DNA of 10,377 nucleotides from Paracoccaceae bacterium (lineage in GTDB: Bacteria > Pseudomonadota > Alphaproteobacteria > Rhodobacterales > Rhodobacteraceae): assembly GCA_007134405.1 (NCBI GenBank), contig SLKW01000344.1, forward strand, positions 1-10,377, in the 5' to 3' direction. The position numbers and the translations under genes are program-made. Of this stretch, positions 1 through 6,286 are shown piece after piece; within the stretch, counting starts at the first letter, position 1, and every line of letters begins with the position of its first letter. The notes under the pieces were generated by a model that was not told where the DNA came from, searched no databases, and saw only the letters and a program-made list of their open reading frames with translations.

Positions 1-450
1 ACCCATGGCGGAGAGGACATTTTTCCGAGCCGGCATGCGGTTCTTGAAGTCTTGGATCAGGTAACCAAGGCGCCAGGCTGTGCGCGCAATGCGCACCTAG
101 CCTCTGGGCCGCATAAAGTGTTGTGAATTTTTCACGATACGCCCCGATCATGGGAAAAAACGGCACTCCTGCAAGAAATAATGAAAGGAAGAGTCATTTT
201 CGAGGCTCGGGACTTTCTGATTCCTCTTGTGGTAAATGGCGCTGGGCACATACCATATCTGGTGTTGGTGCTTGGGTTGGCGTCTGTTCCGCTTCGCGCT
301 GGCGAGCGGATCGCGCGGAAATGCGACTTGCCTTTGCGCTTGTGCGGCTTGCCAAGCAGGTTGGGGTGTGGGGTCCGATCAGGCGAAACCAGCGTTTGCC
401 GCCTGCCGTCCGGGCTCAGACGTGAACGAAAAAAGCCACCCCCGCCATTG
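1..450. other. Left flank with no supportable complete gene
   Basis: Nothing in this stretch can be assigned to a known gene. At the left edge several frames are open. On the plus strand one frame ends at 62-64 and another at 124-126. On the minus strand a frame beginning with a possible GTG at 96 (AGAGG a few bases upstream) runs off the edge. None of the short peptides is recognisable, so any of these could be the end or beginning of a neighbouring gene. From about 127 to 450 there are overlapping short open frames on both strands, as expected by chance in GC-rich DNA, with no good ribosome binding site. A small palindrome (GTGAA-TTT-TTCAC, 123-135) is visible. The inverted repeat of the insertion element begins at 451, so this is the DNA outside its left end. 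Confidence 0.5.
75..103. terminator. GC-rich hairpin, possible terminator of a gene off the left edge
   Basis: AGGCT (75-79) plus GTGCGC (80-85) can pair with GCGCAC (91-96) and AGCCT (99-103) around a 5-base loop, with a two-base bulge at 97-98. The stem lies 10 bases after a stop codon at 62-64 in one plus-strand frame. No clear run of T follows on either strand, so its role as a rho-independent terminator is uncertain. Confidence 0.3.
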
Positions 451-475
451 TGACGCATTCCGTATGGTGGGAGGC
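451..475 (+). repeat. Left terminal inverted repeat of the insertion element
   Basis: The 25 bases beginning TGACGCATTCCG and ending GGGAGGC are repeated exactly, in inverted orientation, at 3299-3323. Identity stops abruptly on the inner side. On the outer side there is no contiguous match, but AAAGCC occurs 13 bases outward at both ends in the same register (432-437 here). Confidence 0.9.
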
Positions 476-503
476 TCATCGGGTTGTCCAAGGTCAATAA
501 TGC

Positions 504-532
504 AAGGCCGCGCTCCCCAGGGGCGCGGCCTT
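504..532. terminator. Strong GC-rich hairpin inside the left end, downstream of the transposase gene
   Basis: A perfect 10-bp stem, AAGGCCGCGC (504-513) against GCGCGGCCTT (523-532), closes a 9-base loop. On the minus strand it lies about 33 bases after the stop codon of the transposase gene and is followed by GCATTATTG, so it may end that transcript. It could equally block transcription entering the element from outside. The U-tract is weak on both strands. Confidence 0.5.
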
Positions 533-565
533 ATCTCGCTGAATTCTTCAGAATGCGCGATCAGT

Positions 566-2968
566 CTATAAACTTGAGTTAGCTTCCGCTTTTCCCCTAC
601 CTCGCGATTGCTCGAACCGTGCCCCGAGCTTGGTCCCCATATAAAGCCATGGGCGATACAGTATCCGGTAGATGTCGGGCGGGTCCTGCGTGCCATCCTT
701 CCGTTTCGTGCAGGCTTCCATGCCATGGCGCATAGCCGGCGTCATGCGTGCGCGAGAGCGCCGCGACCGCGGCGGAAGATCAACGAACTCATCTGTCCCT
801 GGTATTCGCAACGCCCGTGGTGTCAGCTTTGGAGGATCGACCAGGTCGTCAATCTCCTCGTAGGGGCATGTGTAGGGCCGAGGCTCGAAGAAGTTGTAAT
901 GAACGCGATAGATATTCAGGAGCGCGATCAATGTCCTGGGGTTGAAGATCGCGCCCTGGATGTAGGAACCGCCGACGCGGGCACCTCCGCTGCCGGCTCG
1001 AGCGGCGACGCTCATCCTCTCCCGCAGGGAGTTCATGAAGGAACTGACCGGTTGAAGCGTCGCCTTATAGACCCACGGCGCGAGGTCGTTGCGCAGGTCC
1101 CGGCCCAACTCTTCCTGATCGAACGGCAGCTTTTTCAGCGTCCTGCGCAGGTGGCGCGGTAGGATGGGAAACCCGACGGTCTTGTCGATCTCTCCGCTCG
1201 CCTGGGTCGAGGACCGAACCCAGAGCAAAGGAAAGCTCACAGACTGATAGTTCGAGATCTGAAACCGCGCACCGCTTCCACGAAGGGCGGTATCCATTCT
1301 GTCAGCAATAAACGCCTCAGTCACCGTCTGCGCATCCGTTGCGGGATCGAAGCGCCCGGCATACATGCCATCGTTGTGGAACTGCTTTAGCGCCTTGCGG
1401 TATTCCTTCACCTTGCCGATCTTCTCTGGCTTCGTGGCCTTTTTGTTGAAGCTCATGGCCAGCCAAGCAAAACGGTCCTCCCGGATTTCCTGGTCGAAGA
1501 TGTGCGGAAGCAGAGGCGGCAAGGTCGCTTCCTGCTCCGTGGTCAGGACGATCGAGCCCCGCGGGAGCATCTCCTTCAGGAGCGCGAAATGAGCACCTTT
1601 GGTATAGATATCGCGGGTCGTCATGCCCTTGAATGAACCGCGATCCTCGGACTTGTCGATCGGAAAGCCAAACCACCCCTCCGAGATCAGCCGGATATTC
1701 GCAATCATGCCCTTCGTCCGTTGGATAAGGGCGGATCTCGCGGCCTGCTGGCTCTTGTCCTTCTTCGGCATTCGGCGTTTCGCCCGGCTTTGGAATGCCT
1801 TGATCTCATTGACGCAGGCGGCGAAGAATTGTGGTTCGTGATACCGTCCAGTCGGCCGTTGCCACGAGAATTTCGGGGCCGCCTGCACCTTGCTGGTGGG
1901 ATACTGATGCTCGAGGTTCTGCGGCATGCCGGCCTGGTCGAGGTATGTCGCGTTGAATGTGTCCAAAGGCGTGGCACGGGGGTCGAAGTCGACATCGACC
2001 CGGTAGACATAGCCACTGCGGGCGTCCGCGGTGATCGCGCAGTTGAGCTGCGTGTTCCGCCGGTCTGTCGAGGTCTCCCAATTCACCGTAAGGACCATGT
2101 CGTCGTGGCTGAGAAGGTGCTCGACGGTTTCACCGCTTCGTTCAACCTTGTCCTTCCATCTGCGCAGCATCTCGCGCTCGTATGCCAGGAAGACCCCCTC
2201 GAGCCATTCGATCCGGTCATAGATCCGCGACATGCCGATCTTCTTGCCGGTCGTAGCAGTCCCGATCATCCGCTGGATATCGACGATCCCTGCGCTGTTC
2301 AGCACCGCGCCGAGAATCCTGAGGTTGTCAGCGGTCGTCTTTTGCCCGGCATGGGGCAGCGCTATAGAGAAGCGCGCTCCCTTCTTCTCGCGGCAGCGCT
2401 TGTGGAGCACTCGAAGAGACGAGGGCGTCTTCTTCCTGCGCAGAGGCTTCCCCTCGTGGTCCTTCGATCGCTCATGCACGCCGTCCAGTGCGAACTCGTC
2501 AGGGTCATCCAGAAACCGCATGCCACAGGCCCCGCAGGAGGGTCCGTCGAGAACACCGTTGAAGTTGCGGAGCCTGCCGATCTCCTCTTCGAGGTGATCG
2601 GGCGAAAGTATGGAAAATCGGGACTTGCAGGGCTTTCCCTCGGAGGTCTTCCCGAGGCACTCCACGATGCGTTGATCGAACCAGACATGCGGATCTCTTT
2701 CGTATTCGAAAGCACGCGAGACCCGACGGTGCTTTTCCTTCGCCCCCGTTAGCTTGTAGGCGCCTGGACCGTGCATTTCGATCAAGCTGAGTTGCTCCGG
2801 GGTTAGATCCGGTCGCTTTTCCTTCCATGTGGATTTGCGGGTCCTGCGATCGGTCAGTGGCTGCCCGAAGTTGGAACAGTCCGGGTTCCCGCATGTGTTG
2901 ATGCGATGTTCTCCTGTGCCCGGGTAGAGCTGTGAGAGTTTGAAGTTGAAGGTCGCCAAGCTTGCCAT
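566..2968 (-). CDS. Large putative transposase (zinc ribbons plus RNase-H-like domain), family not identified
   Basis: This is the only long gene between the inverted repeats, and probably acts on them. Numbering is from an alternative upstream ATG at 3034 (822 residues). The start chosen here is Met23 (2968), because GAGG lies 5 bases before it while the 3034 ATG has no ribosome binding site; the product is then 800 residues. Cysteine pairs C48/C53 and C126/C136, then C167/C170 and C214, suggest two tandem zinc ribbons, each closing with a similar xRFSI segment. Residues about 235-290 look helical and could be a helix-turn-helix. Residues 312-350 resemble the first strands of an RNase-H fold. 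SSFMNSLRERM (664-674) and LLNIYRVHYNFF (705-716) resemble the C-terminal part of IS1-like transposases. The expected catalytic acids are not obvious: N318, T499/E500 and S665 occupy the likely positions. The C-terminal tail is rich in Arg and Lys. The length is well above that of usual insertion-sequence transposases. The transposase call is by resemblance only. Confidence 0.6.
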   Translation of the reverse strand: MASLATFNFKLSQLYPGTGEHRINTCGNPDCSNFGQPLTDRRTRKSTWKEKRPDLTPEQLSLIEMHGPGAYKLTGAKEKHRRVSRAFEYERDPHVWFDQRIVECLGKTSEGKPCKSRFSILSPDHLEEEIGRLRNFNGVLDGPSCGACGMRFLDDPDEFALDGVHERSKDHEGKPLRRKKTPSSLRVLHKRCREKKGARFSIALPHAGQKTTADNLRILGAVLNSAGIVDIQRMIGTATTGKKIGMSRIYDRIEWLEGVFLAYEREMLRRWKDKVERSGETVEHLLSHDDMVLTVNWETSTDRRNTQLNCAITADARSGYVYRVDVDFDPRATPLDTFNATYLDQAGMPQNLEHQYPTSKVQAAPKFSWQRPTGRYHEPQFFAACVNEIKAFQSRAKRRMPKKDKSQQAARSALIQRTKGMIANIRLISEGWFGFPIDKSEDRGSFKGMTTRDIYTKGAHFALLKEMLPRGSIVLTTEQEATLPPLLPHIFDQEIREDRFAWLAMSFNKKATKPEKIGKVKEYRKALKQFHNDGMYAGRFDPATDAQTVTEAFIADRMDTALRGSGARFQISNYQSVSFPLLWVRSSTQASGEIDKTVGFPILPRHLRRTLKKLPFDQEELGRDLRNDLAPWVYKATLQPVSSFMNSLRERMSVAARAGSGGARVGGSYIQGAIFNPRTLIALLNIYRVHYNFFEPRPYTCPYEEIDDLVDPPKLTPRALRIPGTDEFVDLPPRSRRSRARMTPAMRHGMEACTKRKDGTQDPPDIYRILYRPWLYMGTKLGARFEQSRGRGKAEANSSL

Positions 2969-3186
2969 CAGAACCTCGGGTATCCGCGGCTCTGCCTCGA
3001 GTCGTTTTCCGACCAGAGACCAGAAAATCCGCATGGACTGAAGTTGATACGGACAGTTGTCCGCAAACCCGCGGTCGCGCGGGGGTCAAGCTTGTGGTCG
3101 AAGAATATTGGCTGTATGGTATCCGAACGAAGGAGAAATCTGCCCCAGTTTGGGGTGTTCTGCTTCCCGCCCGGCTGTCGCCGTGG

Positions 3187-3210
3187 TCCGAGAAAAAAGT
3201 CTCGGATTTT
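3187..3210 (+). terminator. Rho-independent terminator-like hairpin, plus strand
   Basis: TCCGAGA (3187-3193) pairs perfectly with TCTCGGA (3200-3206) around a 6-base A-rich loop, followed directly by TTTT (3207-3210). The U-tract is on the plus strand only, so it would stop rightward transcription, antisense to the transposase gene. No plus-strand gene within the element needs it. It may end an antisense RNA or limit transcripts leaving the element. Confidence 0.5.
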
Positions 3211-3260
3211 CGGTCTGTTCTTGCTGATCGGACCGTCAGTAAATCCGCTTAAAATACAAG

Positions 3261-3287
3261 GACCTGCCGCGCGATGCGCGACAGGTC
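3261..3287. repeat. Inverted repeat (hairpin) just inside the right end of the element
   Basis: GACCTG (3261-3266) and CGCGC (3268-3272) pair with GCGCG (3276-3280) and CAGGTC (3282-3287) around a GAT loop, with a single C/A mismatch in the stem. It lies 11 bases from the right terminal repeat and mirrors the hairpin at 504-532 inside the left end. No long T-run follows, so a structural or protein-binding role is as likely as termination. Confidence 0.55.
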
Positions 3288-3298
3288 AGTTTGGTCAG

Positions 3299-3323
3299 GC
3301 CTCCCACCATACGGAATGCGTCA
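3299..3323 (-). repeat. Right terminal inverted repeat of the insertion element
   Basis: This is the exact inverted copy of 451-475, all 25 positions identical. On the outer side GGCTTT at 3337-3342 is the inverted counterpart of AAAGCC at 432-437 and lies at the same distance (13 bases) from the repeat. The end might therefore extend to about 3342, with a diverged middle section. Confidence 0.9.
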
Positions 3324-3368
3324 GCTGGTGGCGCAGGGCTTTCGCAAGTAGCTGATCGAACCACGCGG

Positions 3369-3545
3369 TCAGGCGGTTTGTCCGTCGGGGGCGCGGCGCA
3401 GCAAGCCGCTTACGCGGCGCCAACCTGTGCGCACCAACTCGGCCATGACCTTCGACTGCATGGCGCGTGCCTGCCGCTCAACGGCGACGACGTCGACGAT
3501 GATGTATTCGCCCGGAAACACCGGCTTTTTTTCGTTGCGTTCCAT
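3369..3545 (-). CDS. Small 58-residue protein of a Rhodobacterales short-protein type
   Basis: The start is the ATG at 3545-3543 because a perfect AAGGAG (3557-3552) precedes it by 6 bases. A longer reading from 3620 adds 25 residues but has no ribosome binding site. The product has a short N-terminal tail with a Tyr-Ile-Ile-Val-Asp segment. A predicted amphipathic helix follows (residues about 21-50, with [15 protein letters not shown]), then a basic Trp-containing end ([11 protein letters not shown]). This pattern resembles very short proteins of unknown function common in Rhodobacterales (the RSP_7527 type, loosely like DUF1127 proteins); the assignment is from memory of the pattern and is tentative. 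There is no signal peptide or membrane segment. The gene is divergent from edd and ends 46 bases from the right end of the insertion element. Confidence 0.65.
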   Translation of the reverse strand: MERNEKKPVFPGEYIIVDVVAVERQARAMQSKVMAELVRTGWRRVSGLLRRAPDGQTA

Positions 3546-3700
3546 TTCGCTCTCCTTGTTCGGCTCGTCCCCAGCGCCAAGCGCATTCAGGGGCAGTCCA
3601 ATCTCGTGTTCGGGAGACATTTAATGCCGCGCTGCAGAAACAACATCGGGTCAAACTGGCATCTCCGGGTTGCACTGGCTGCAAGGCTCCAGCGGGATAT

Positions 3701-3728
3701 TTGCAGCGTTAGCGCTATCCGCTATGGT
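3701..3728 (+). promoter_or_regulatory. Candidate edd promoter with a LacI-family-like operator in the spacer
   Basis: TTGCAG (3701-3706) and TATGGT (3723-3728) are separated by 16 bases and could be the -35 and -10 boxes, 24 bases upstream of the edd start. The spacer contains GTTAGCGCTATC (3708-3719), which differs at one position from the perfect palindrome GTTAGCGCTAAC, a core typical of LacI-family sugar-regulator operators. A repressor bound here would cover the promoter. No lacI-type gene is in the window, so the regulator is not identified. Confidence 0.45.
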
Positions 3729-3752
3729 TGCTGGGAAGCCAGAAAGAATGTC

Positions 3753-5558
3753 ATGCAAATCGATTCCCGCATCGCCGCCGTCACCGAGCGGATCCGCACT
3801 CGCTCGCGCAAAAGCCGAAATGCCTATCTCGACCGGATCGCGCGCGCCGCCGAAGACGGACCGGCACGTGCGCATCTTTCGTGCTCTAACCAAGCGCATG
3901 CCTACGCCGCGTCGGGCGATGACAAGTCGGCCCTTGCCGAAGGACGTGCACCGCATCTGGGGATCGTTACGGCCTATAACGATATGCTTTCGGCGCATCA
4001 GCCGTTCGAGACGTACCCCCAACAAATCCGGGATGCCGCGCGCGCGATCGGTGCCACGGCACAGGTCGCAGGGGGTGTTCCGGCCATGTGCGACGGCGTC
4101 ACTCAAGGCCAGCCGGGGATGGAGTTAAGCCTGTTTTCGCGCGACGTCATCGCGCTATCAGCCGGCATCGCGATGAGTCACAACTGCTTCGATGCCGCGC
4201 TTTGGTTGGGCGTGTGCGACAAGATCGTGCCAGGACTGGTGATGGCGGCGGCGACTTTCGGTCATGTTCCGGCCGTTTTCATGCCGGCGGGTCCCATGAC
4301 CTCGGGGTTGCCGAACGATGAGAAGGCAAAGGTGCGCCAAGCCTTTGCGGCCGGAGCGGCGTCGCGTGCAGACCTGATGGCGGCGGAGATGGCAAGTTAT
4401 CACGGTTCGGGCACCTGTACCTTCTACGGCACGGCGAACACGAACCAGATGTTGATGGAGTTCATGGGCCTGCATTTGCCGGGGGCAAGTTTCGTGAACC
4501 CGGGTACTCCGCTCCGCGACGCATTGACCGCGGCCGCGGTGTCACGTGCTGCCGGAATCACGGCTCTTGGCTCCGATTACCGTCCAACCGGTCGCATCCT
4601 GGACGAGCGCGCCTTGGTCAACGGCATCGTCGGGCTGATGGCGACCGGGGGGTCGACCAATCTGGTCCTCCATCTGCCGGCGATGGCCCGCGCTGCGGGT
4701 ATCGAACTCGAATTGACCGATTTTGCGGACATTTCCGAGGCCGTCCCGCTGATGGCAAAGGTCTACCCGAACGGTCTGGCGGATGTGAACCATTTTCATG
4801 CCGCTGGCGGACTGGGTTACATGATCGGCGAGTTGCTCGACGCGGGGCTTCTGCATCCAGATGTGGAAACCATCGCGGGGCCCGGGCTGGCCCGCTACAC
4901 CGAAGAGCCGCGGCTGACCGACCAGGGTTTGGTCTGGGTACCCGGCGCAGGCGAGAGTCTCAACGACCGCATCCTTCGTCCCGCGGGGCAACCGTTCCAG
5001 CCTTCCGGTGGCCTCAGGCACCTGTCGGGCAATCTTGGCGATGCGGTAATCAAGACCTCCGCCGTCGCCGCCGAGCGTCAGATGATCGAGGCGCCGGCGC
5101 GCGTTTTCCACGACCAACGCGAAGTCAAGCTAGCCTTTCAGACGAATGAATTCACCCAGGACACGATCATCGTCGTTCGCTTTCAGGGACCAGGCGCGAA
5201 CGGCATGCCGGAATTGCATAGCCTTACACCGATCCTTTCGGTGCTGCAGGATCGCGGGCTCAAGGTGGCCCTCGTGACCGACGGCCGGATGTCCGGGGCC
5301 AGCGGCAAGGTGCCGGCCGCGATCCATGTCGCCCCGGAAGCTGCCGCCGGCGGGCCGCTCGCGCGACTGCGTGATGGCGACATCATACGGCTGGATGCGC
5401 GGCACGGCTGTCTCGAGGCGCTGGTCGATGACCTTTCCGACCGGCCGGTTGCGATGCCGGATCTGTCCTCGAATCAGTTTGGAATTGGCCGCGAACTCTT
5501 TTCGCTGTTCCGCCGGCAGGTAGGGCCGGCCACAAGCGGCGCCTCGACTTTGTTCTGA
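3753..5558 (+). CDS. edd: 6-Phosphogluconate dehydratase (Entner-Doudoroff pathway)
   Basis: The enzyme dehydrates 6-phosphogluconate to 2-keto-3-deoxy-6-phosphogluconate in the cytoplasm and belongs to the IlvD/Edd iron-sulfur dehydratase family. The product is 601 residues, the usual Edd length. Family motifs are [15 protein letters not shown] (residues 109-123, C113), the [17 protein letters not shown] region (141-157, C155), [16 protein letters not shown] (218-233, C222), [14 protein letters not shown] (297-310) and [17 protein letters not shown] (510-526). C113, C155 and C222 are candidates for cluster ligation. The early [15 protein letters not shown] segment separates Edd from dihydroxyacid dehydratase. 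The start at ATG 3753 fits the family N-terminus. AGAAAG lies 6 bases before it and GGGAAG further upstream, so the ribosome binding site is moderate. The frame stays open upstream to 3291, but that extension crosses the insertion-element end and the divergent small gene. No eda, zwf or pgl is adjacent. Confidence is high. Confidence 0.93.
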   Translation: MQIDSRIAAVTERIRTRSRKSRNAYLDRIARAAEDGPARAHLSCSNQAHAYAASGDDKSALAEGRAPHLGIVTAYNDMLSAHQPFETYPQQIRDAARAIGATAQVAGGVPAMCDGVTQGQPGMELSLFSRDVIALSAGIAMSHNCFDAALWLGVCDKIVPGLVMAAATFGHVPAVFMPAGPMTSGLPNDEKAKVRQAFAAGAASRADLMAAEMASYHGSGTCTFYGTANTNQMLMEFMGLHLPGASFVNPGTPLRDALTAAAVSRAAGITALGSDYRPTGRILDERALVNGIVGLMATGGSTNLVLHLPAMARAAGIELELTDFADISEAVPLMAKVYPNGLADVNHFHAAGGLGYMIGELLDAGLLHPDVETIAGPGLARYTEEPRLTDQGLVWVPGAGESLNDRILRPAGQPFQPSGGLRHLSGNLGDAVIKTSAVAAERQMIEAPARVFHDQREVKLAFQTNEFTQDTIIVVRFQGPGANGMPELHSLTPILSVLQDRGLKVALVTDGRMSGASGKVPAAIHVAPEAAAGGPLARLRDGDIIRLDARHGCLEALVDDLSDRPVAMPDLSSNQFGIGRELFSLFRRQVGPATSGASTLF

Positions 5559-5563
5559 CCCTC

Positions 5564-5602
5564 TTGCATTCGCTCCTCGCCGAATTTATACGATCGTATA
5601 AT
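5564..5602 (+). promoter_or_regulatory. Promoter and 16-bp palindromic operator of the TetR-aruHI-like operon
   Basis: A perfect palindrome TTATACGATCGTATAA occupies 5586-5601, ending 12 bases before the GTG of the TetR-family gene. A candidate -35 TTGCAT (5564-5569) lies 17 bases from TATACG (5587-5592), so the palindrome overlaps the -10 box. A consensus-like TATAAT (5597-5602) also lies in its right half, though without a good -35. This geometry fits autorepression by the TetR-family protein and joint control of the two downstream enzymes. It is inferred from position and symmetry. Confidence 0.6.
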
Positions 5603-5613
5603 TAGGGGGCGGC

Positions 5614-6285
5614 GTGCAGACATTAGAACCAAGAGTTTCCGAGCAGCGATCAGGCTCTTTGCCCCGCCGGTCCTTCCAGCGTGCGGGCGAGGGAGAGCGC
5701 CGCGCCGCGCTCATCAACGCGACGCTCGAGCTCATCGCCGAGGCTGGCCCAGAAGCGGCCACCGTGCGCGCGATCGCGGCCCGTGCCGATGTTACGCCTG
5801 GCCTGATCCGCCATTATTTCGCCACCAAGGAAGACTTGATCGCCGTTGCGCACGAGGCGCTGATGACCGGATTGACCGAAGCGGCTGCGGCGCGGCTTGA
5901 CCAATTGCCCGATGATCCGATCGCGCGCCTCGCCGGGTTCGTCGCCGCGAGCGTATCGCCTCCTGTAACCGATCCGCGGGCGATGGCGCTTTGGGCCGCA
6001 GCGATGCAGACGGTACCGCGTGACAAGGCGATGCGCGCAGCGCACGAAGCCACTTATCTGGCCTTTCGCGATCGGTTACAGGACTTGATTGCCGCCGCGT
6101 TGCGATCTGCCGGTCGTCCCGCCGACCCCAGAACCACCCGCGCCTTGGCAATTGCCGGCAACGCTTTGCTGGACGGCCTCTGGATCGAGGCTGCGGCGCT
6201 CCCTGACCATTTTTCCGATATCGATTTGCCTCGGCTGGCGCTCTCCGCCTTCTCGAGGCTCCTCGATCTGCCGCTGGAGGACTGA
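5614..6285 (+). CDS. TetR/AcrR-family (BetI-like) transcriptional repressor
   Basis: The product is a 223-residue DNA-binding regulator. Residues about 26-80 form the TetR N-terminal domain, with the helix-turn-helix at about 50-69 (VRAIAARADVTPGLIRHYF) followed by TKEDLI. The wording GLIRHYFATKEDLI and the C-terminal half (ALWAAAMQ, ALAIAGNALLDGLWIE) are closest in style to BetI-like members; the effector cannot be told from sequence. The start is GTG at 5614, since an in-frame TAA at 5599 excludes anything upstream and AGGGGG (5604-5609) is 4 bases away. The first 20 residues are a non-conserved extension. It is the first gene of an operon: its stop (6285) is one base from the aminotransferase ATG (6287). 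The perfect palindrome at 5586-5601 is the likely binding site. It is an obvious candidate for controlling the aruHI-like genes in response to arginine or a pathway intermediate. Confidence 0.88.
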   Translation: MQTLEPRVSEQRSGSLPRRSFQRAGEGERRAALINATLELIAEAGPEAATVRAIAARADVTPGLIRHYFATKEDLIAVAHEALMTGLTEAAAARLDQLPDDPIARLAGFVAASVSPPVTDPRAMALWAAAMQTVPRDKAMRAAHEATYLAFRDRLQDLIAAALRSAGRPADPRTTRALAIAGNALLDGLWIEAAALPDHFSDIDLPRLALSAFSRLLDLPLED

Positions 6286-6286
6286 C

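Larger units (their letters stand above)
2969..3298. promoter_or_regulatory. Hairpin-rich leader between the transposase gene and the right end
   Basis: This stretch upstream of the transposase gene must hold its promoter, but no convincing -35/-10 pair was found on the minus strand. It carries several inverted repeats: CGGACA-GT-TGTCCG (3050-3063), CCCGCG-GTCG-CGCGGG (3068-3083), CCCCA-GTT-TGGGG (3145-3157), a terminator-like stem (3187-3206) and a longer stem (3261-3287). Part of it (2969-3034) could be coding if the upstream ATG at 3034 is used. No other gene is supported here. The density of small hairpins suggests transposase binding sites or control of transposase expression, but this is inference. 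Confidence 0.45.
451..3323 (-). mobile_element. Insertion element with 25-bp perfect terminal inverted repeats and one large transposase-like gene
   Basis: A segment of about 2.87 kb is bounded by identical inverted 25-bp sequences. It carries a single long gene on the minus strand (566 to 2968 or 3034) whose product resembles a transposase. The ends are close to the stop codon (about 90 bases), but a long non-coding leader of about 265-330 bases separates the gene start from the right end. GC-rich hairpins sit just inside each end (504-532 and 3261-3287). The element lies next to a small gene and edd without interrupting any recognisable host gene. No direct repeat of the target is evident at 450/3324, so the exact outer boundaries may be wider or the duplication may be lost. 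That it is mobile DNA is inferred from the repeats and the protein; the insertion-sequence family is not identified. Confidence 0.75.

Noticed and set aside
181..453. 90-codon plus-strand frame (starts MKGRVIF) ending in the left repeat
   Set aside because: No good ribosome binding site, an odd composition toward its end, and overlapping open frames on both strands. Not enough to call a gene.
132..497. 121-codon minus-strand frame starting inside the element and crossing the left repeat
   Set aside because: It begins in a different context on each side of the repeat, lacks a ribosome binding site and has no recognisable domain. The related peptide read outward at the right end (PPYGMR) simply reflects the shared 25-bp repeat.
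608..1162. 184-codon plus-strand open frame within the element
   Set aside because: Opposite strand of the transposase C-terminal part, with no ribosome binding site and an unrecognisable product.
1721..2752. 343-codon plus-strand open frame opposite the transposase gene
   Set aside because: Antisense shadow of a GC-rich gene. There is no ribosome binding site and no recognisable domain, and the minus-strand product has clear zinc-ribbon and transposase-like features.
451..3323. CRISPR array, tRNA or rRNA genes anywhere in the window
   Set aside because: No regularly spaced direct repeats, and no cloverleaf-like or rRNA-like sequence, were seen. The only repeats are the inverted ends and local hairpins.
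3291..3752. N-terminal extension of the edd frame back into the insertion element end
   Set aside because: It crosses the right terminal repeat, the divergent small gene and the likely promoter. The family N-terminus begins at ATG 3753.
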